Positions 13,041 to 14,268 of a DNA stretch of 14,268 nucleotides are shown one piece after another. A program made the translations under genes and the position numbers. Each line of letters opens with the position of its first letter. Within the stretch, counting starts at the first letter, position 1. The notes under the pieces are model-generated. The model ran no database searches and was not told the DNA's origin. It was given only the letters and a program-made list of their open reading frames with translations. This stretch comes from JBGVMW01 sp045125095 (GTDB lineage: Bacteria; Bacillota; Clostridia; Lachnospirales; Lachnospiraceae): positions 1-14,268 of the forward strand of contig JBGVMW010000275.1 in assembly GCA_045125095.1 (NCBI GenBank), in the 5' to 3' direction.

Positions 13041-13086
13041 TGTGTTTTTTCCTCCGAATAAATTCCTTTTTTTCATTTGCTTTATT

Positions 13087-13115
13087 ATAATAACATAACA
13101 TAGCAAATTTGTTAA
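13087..13115 (-). promoter_or_regulatory. Promoter of ddh
   Basis: On the minus strand TTAACA (13110-13115) and TATTAT (13087-13092) are 17 bases apart; an overlapping TATAAT lies three bases further on. A TTTGCT/AGCAAA inverted pair brackets the -10 region and could be an operator, though AT-rich chance matches are likely. Confidence 0.55.
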
Positions 13116-13223
13116 TAAATTTAATGCTTACTGATGATTTTTTTTATTAACGTAAGTTCTATATCTGAAACGCATTGTCTATTCTCTTATTAAACAACCT
13201 GCTTACATCAAATATCTTCTAGC

Positions 13224-14144
13224 TTAAAGTTCAATTCCTAGTTCTTCAGGAAGAAATCGTGGGCATACATTCTCTGATGATATAATCACTGATGATGACA
13301 ATCTTGTTCCTATCTCTATCGCTTCTTTTAATGACTTACCATAAGTAAGTCCACTTACTACACCGGCACAGAATGCATCGCCTGCTCCTGTTGTGTCTTT
13401 TACAAATACTTTTTTAGCCGGAGCACAGCCTTTGTCACCATTCATATCTGCATATACTGCACCTTTTTCACCCATTGTTACAATCATTGATGGAATCTTG
13501 CCACTTATAACTTTCTTAGATATTATCTCACATAATTCTTCTGGTGTCTTATCTGCAAAATCATCTGAAAAGAACATTCCTGCTTCTAATTGATTACATA
13601 TAAAACAGTCAAATTTTTGTAAAAAATCTCTTCTCTCTATTGCTATCGCCATATTGCTGACTGCACCATAAAGTTTTGTATTATATTTCTCACATAACTG
13701 TATGAACTTCTTTACAATCTCTTTATCCATATCTATCTCAAGTACAACAGAGTCTGCATCCTTAAATATCTCATCACCATGTTCTTCAAGCACATCAAGA
13801 ATAGGCATAAGATTCGGTCTTTGTGATATTGAGCCTGCAAGATCTCCTTTTTCGTCAAACACAGCAAGCCATGTTCCCATTCCGTTAGGAATTCTTCTCA
13901 TATATCTGGTATTAACTTTATGATTCTCAAGCTTGCGGATTACGTCATCGCCAAGTGCTGATTCATCAGCAATACCAAGGAATGTTGGTCTTAATTCAAG
14001 GTTCGCTATATCTTCTACTATATTTCTACTCACACCACCATGAATATATTCAACATAACCTGCATTTCTTCCATCCGGAATATACTTGCTGTTAGGAAAT
14101 CCTTTAATATCAATAAAAATTGCTCCTGATACTACTATACTCAT
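13224..14144 (-). CDS. PfkB-family carbohydrate/nucleoside kinase (possibly pseudouridine kinase)
   Basis: From the ATG at 14144 the protein is 306 residues, usual for ribokinase/PfkB enzymes that phosphorylate sugars or nucleosides with ATP. It opens directly on the first beta strand (MSIVVSGAIFIDIKG). The first family signature is HGGVSRNIVEDIANL; the second is DTTGAGDAFCAGVVSGL with catalytic Asp256. The G-G-V-x-R-N-I form resembles pseudouridine kinases (PsuK), which work with a PsuG glycosidase, but no psuG is visible and the window ends upstream, so the substrate is open. An in-frame ATG at 14234 would add the same 30 leader-encoded residues as in the chemoreceptor gene. I reject it because the kinase fold begins at 14144 and homology with the other leader ends there. 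Confidence 0.88.
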   Translation of the reverse strand: MSIVVSGAIFIDIKGFPNSKYIPDGRNAGYVEYIHGGVSRNIVEDIANLELRPTFLGIADESALGDDVIRKLENHKVNTRYMRRIPNGMGTWLAVFDEKGDLAGSISQRPNLMPILDVLEEHGDEIFKDADSVVLEIDMDKEIVKKFIQLCEKYNTKLYGAVSNMAIAIERRDFLQKFDCFICNQLEAGMFFSDDFADKTPEELCEIISKKVISGKIPSMIVTMGEKGAVYADMNGDKGCAPAKKVFVKDTTGAGDAFCAGVVSGLTYGKSLKEAIEIGTRLSSSVIISSENVCPRFLPEELGIEL

Positions 14145-14268
14145 AAATACACGTATAATCCAATTATCCTCTTTTGAGGGTAATGGATTATTCTCCTTTC
14201 TCCCAAATCTCTTGGGTTTTATTGAATACTCCATTATAATACTTAAAGCACTGTGGATCTGTACCTAT
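14142..14268 (-). repeat. 127-bp repeated leader, right copy (continues past the window)
   Basis: This is the inverted copy of 1464-1590, ending at the kinase ATG, with one mismatch. It carries the same TATAAT, the CCCAA/TTGGG hairpin, the distal AAAGGAG and the large hairpin before the start codon. The match is unbroken up to the last base of the window, so its far end is unknown. A window or contig ending inside a repeat also fits a repeat-caused assembly break. Confidence 0.9.

Noticed and set aside
13041..13106. N-terminal extension of ddh to an upstream ATG
   Set aside because: It would include the promoter -10 region and the Shine-Dalgarno of the 13040 start, and the family begins at MRVGILGYG.

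Overview
The window is AT-rich DNA typical of a Gram-positive anaerobe of the Lachnospiraceae, most likely a pectin-degrading, motile Lachnospira/Eubacterium eligens-like gut bacterium. This is inferred from a secreted family 11 rhamnogalacturonan lyase, a chemoreceptor fused to a c-di-GMP-binding PilZ domain, a CIRCE-controlled small heat-shock gene and a Ddh-type diaminopimelate dehydrogenase. No marker gene fixes the species.

Layout, left to right: an IS110-family insertion sequence (transposase on minus, with a non-coding segment upstream that probably encodes its guide/bridge RNA) abuts the leader of a membrane chemoreceptor-PilZ gene (+). A bidirectional terminator follows, then a MATE efflux gene (-) preceded by an intrinsic-terminator attenuator. 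Next, reading the other way, is a large secreted rhamnogalacturonan lyase (+) with two nearly identical ricin/CBM13-like domains. Its 3' flank carries a 194-bp miniature transposable element bounded by a perfect 7-bp direct repeat, then a second bidirectional terminator. Leftward genes follow: a lysyl-PG-synthase/UPF0104-type integral membrane protein with a folded 5' leader, an Hsp20 chaperone under a perfect CIRCE operator, meso-diaminopimelate dehydrogenase, and a PfkB-family sugar/nucleoside kinase at the right edge.

The genes look mostly monocistronic, each with its own leader or terminator, and they do not form one pathway. The most striking feature is at the two ends. The 127 bp ending exactly at the start codon of the chemoreceptor gene (1464-1590) recur in inverted orientation, with one mismatch, upstream of the unrelated PfkB kinase gene (14142-14268). 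Sequence homology stops at the ATG. This repeated leader carries two hairpins. One lies between the only good Shine-Dalgarno sequence and the ATG, so that its folding would bring the two together. The right copy runs into the window edge, so its full length is unknown.

Other points of interest are the MATE and membrane-protein leaders, which look like RNA regulators; purine-rich 3' UTR repeats between stop codons and terminators; and a 22-bp tandem duplication spanning the hsp20 stop codon.
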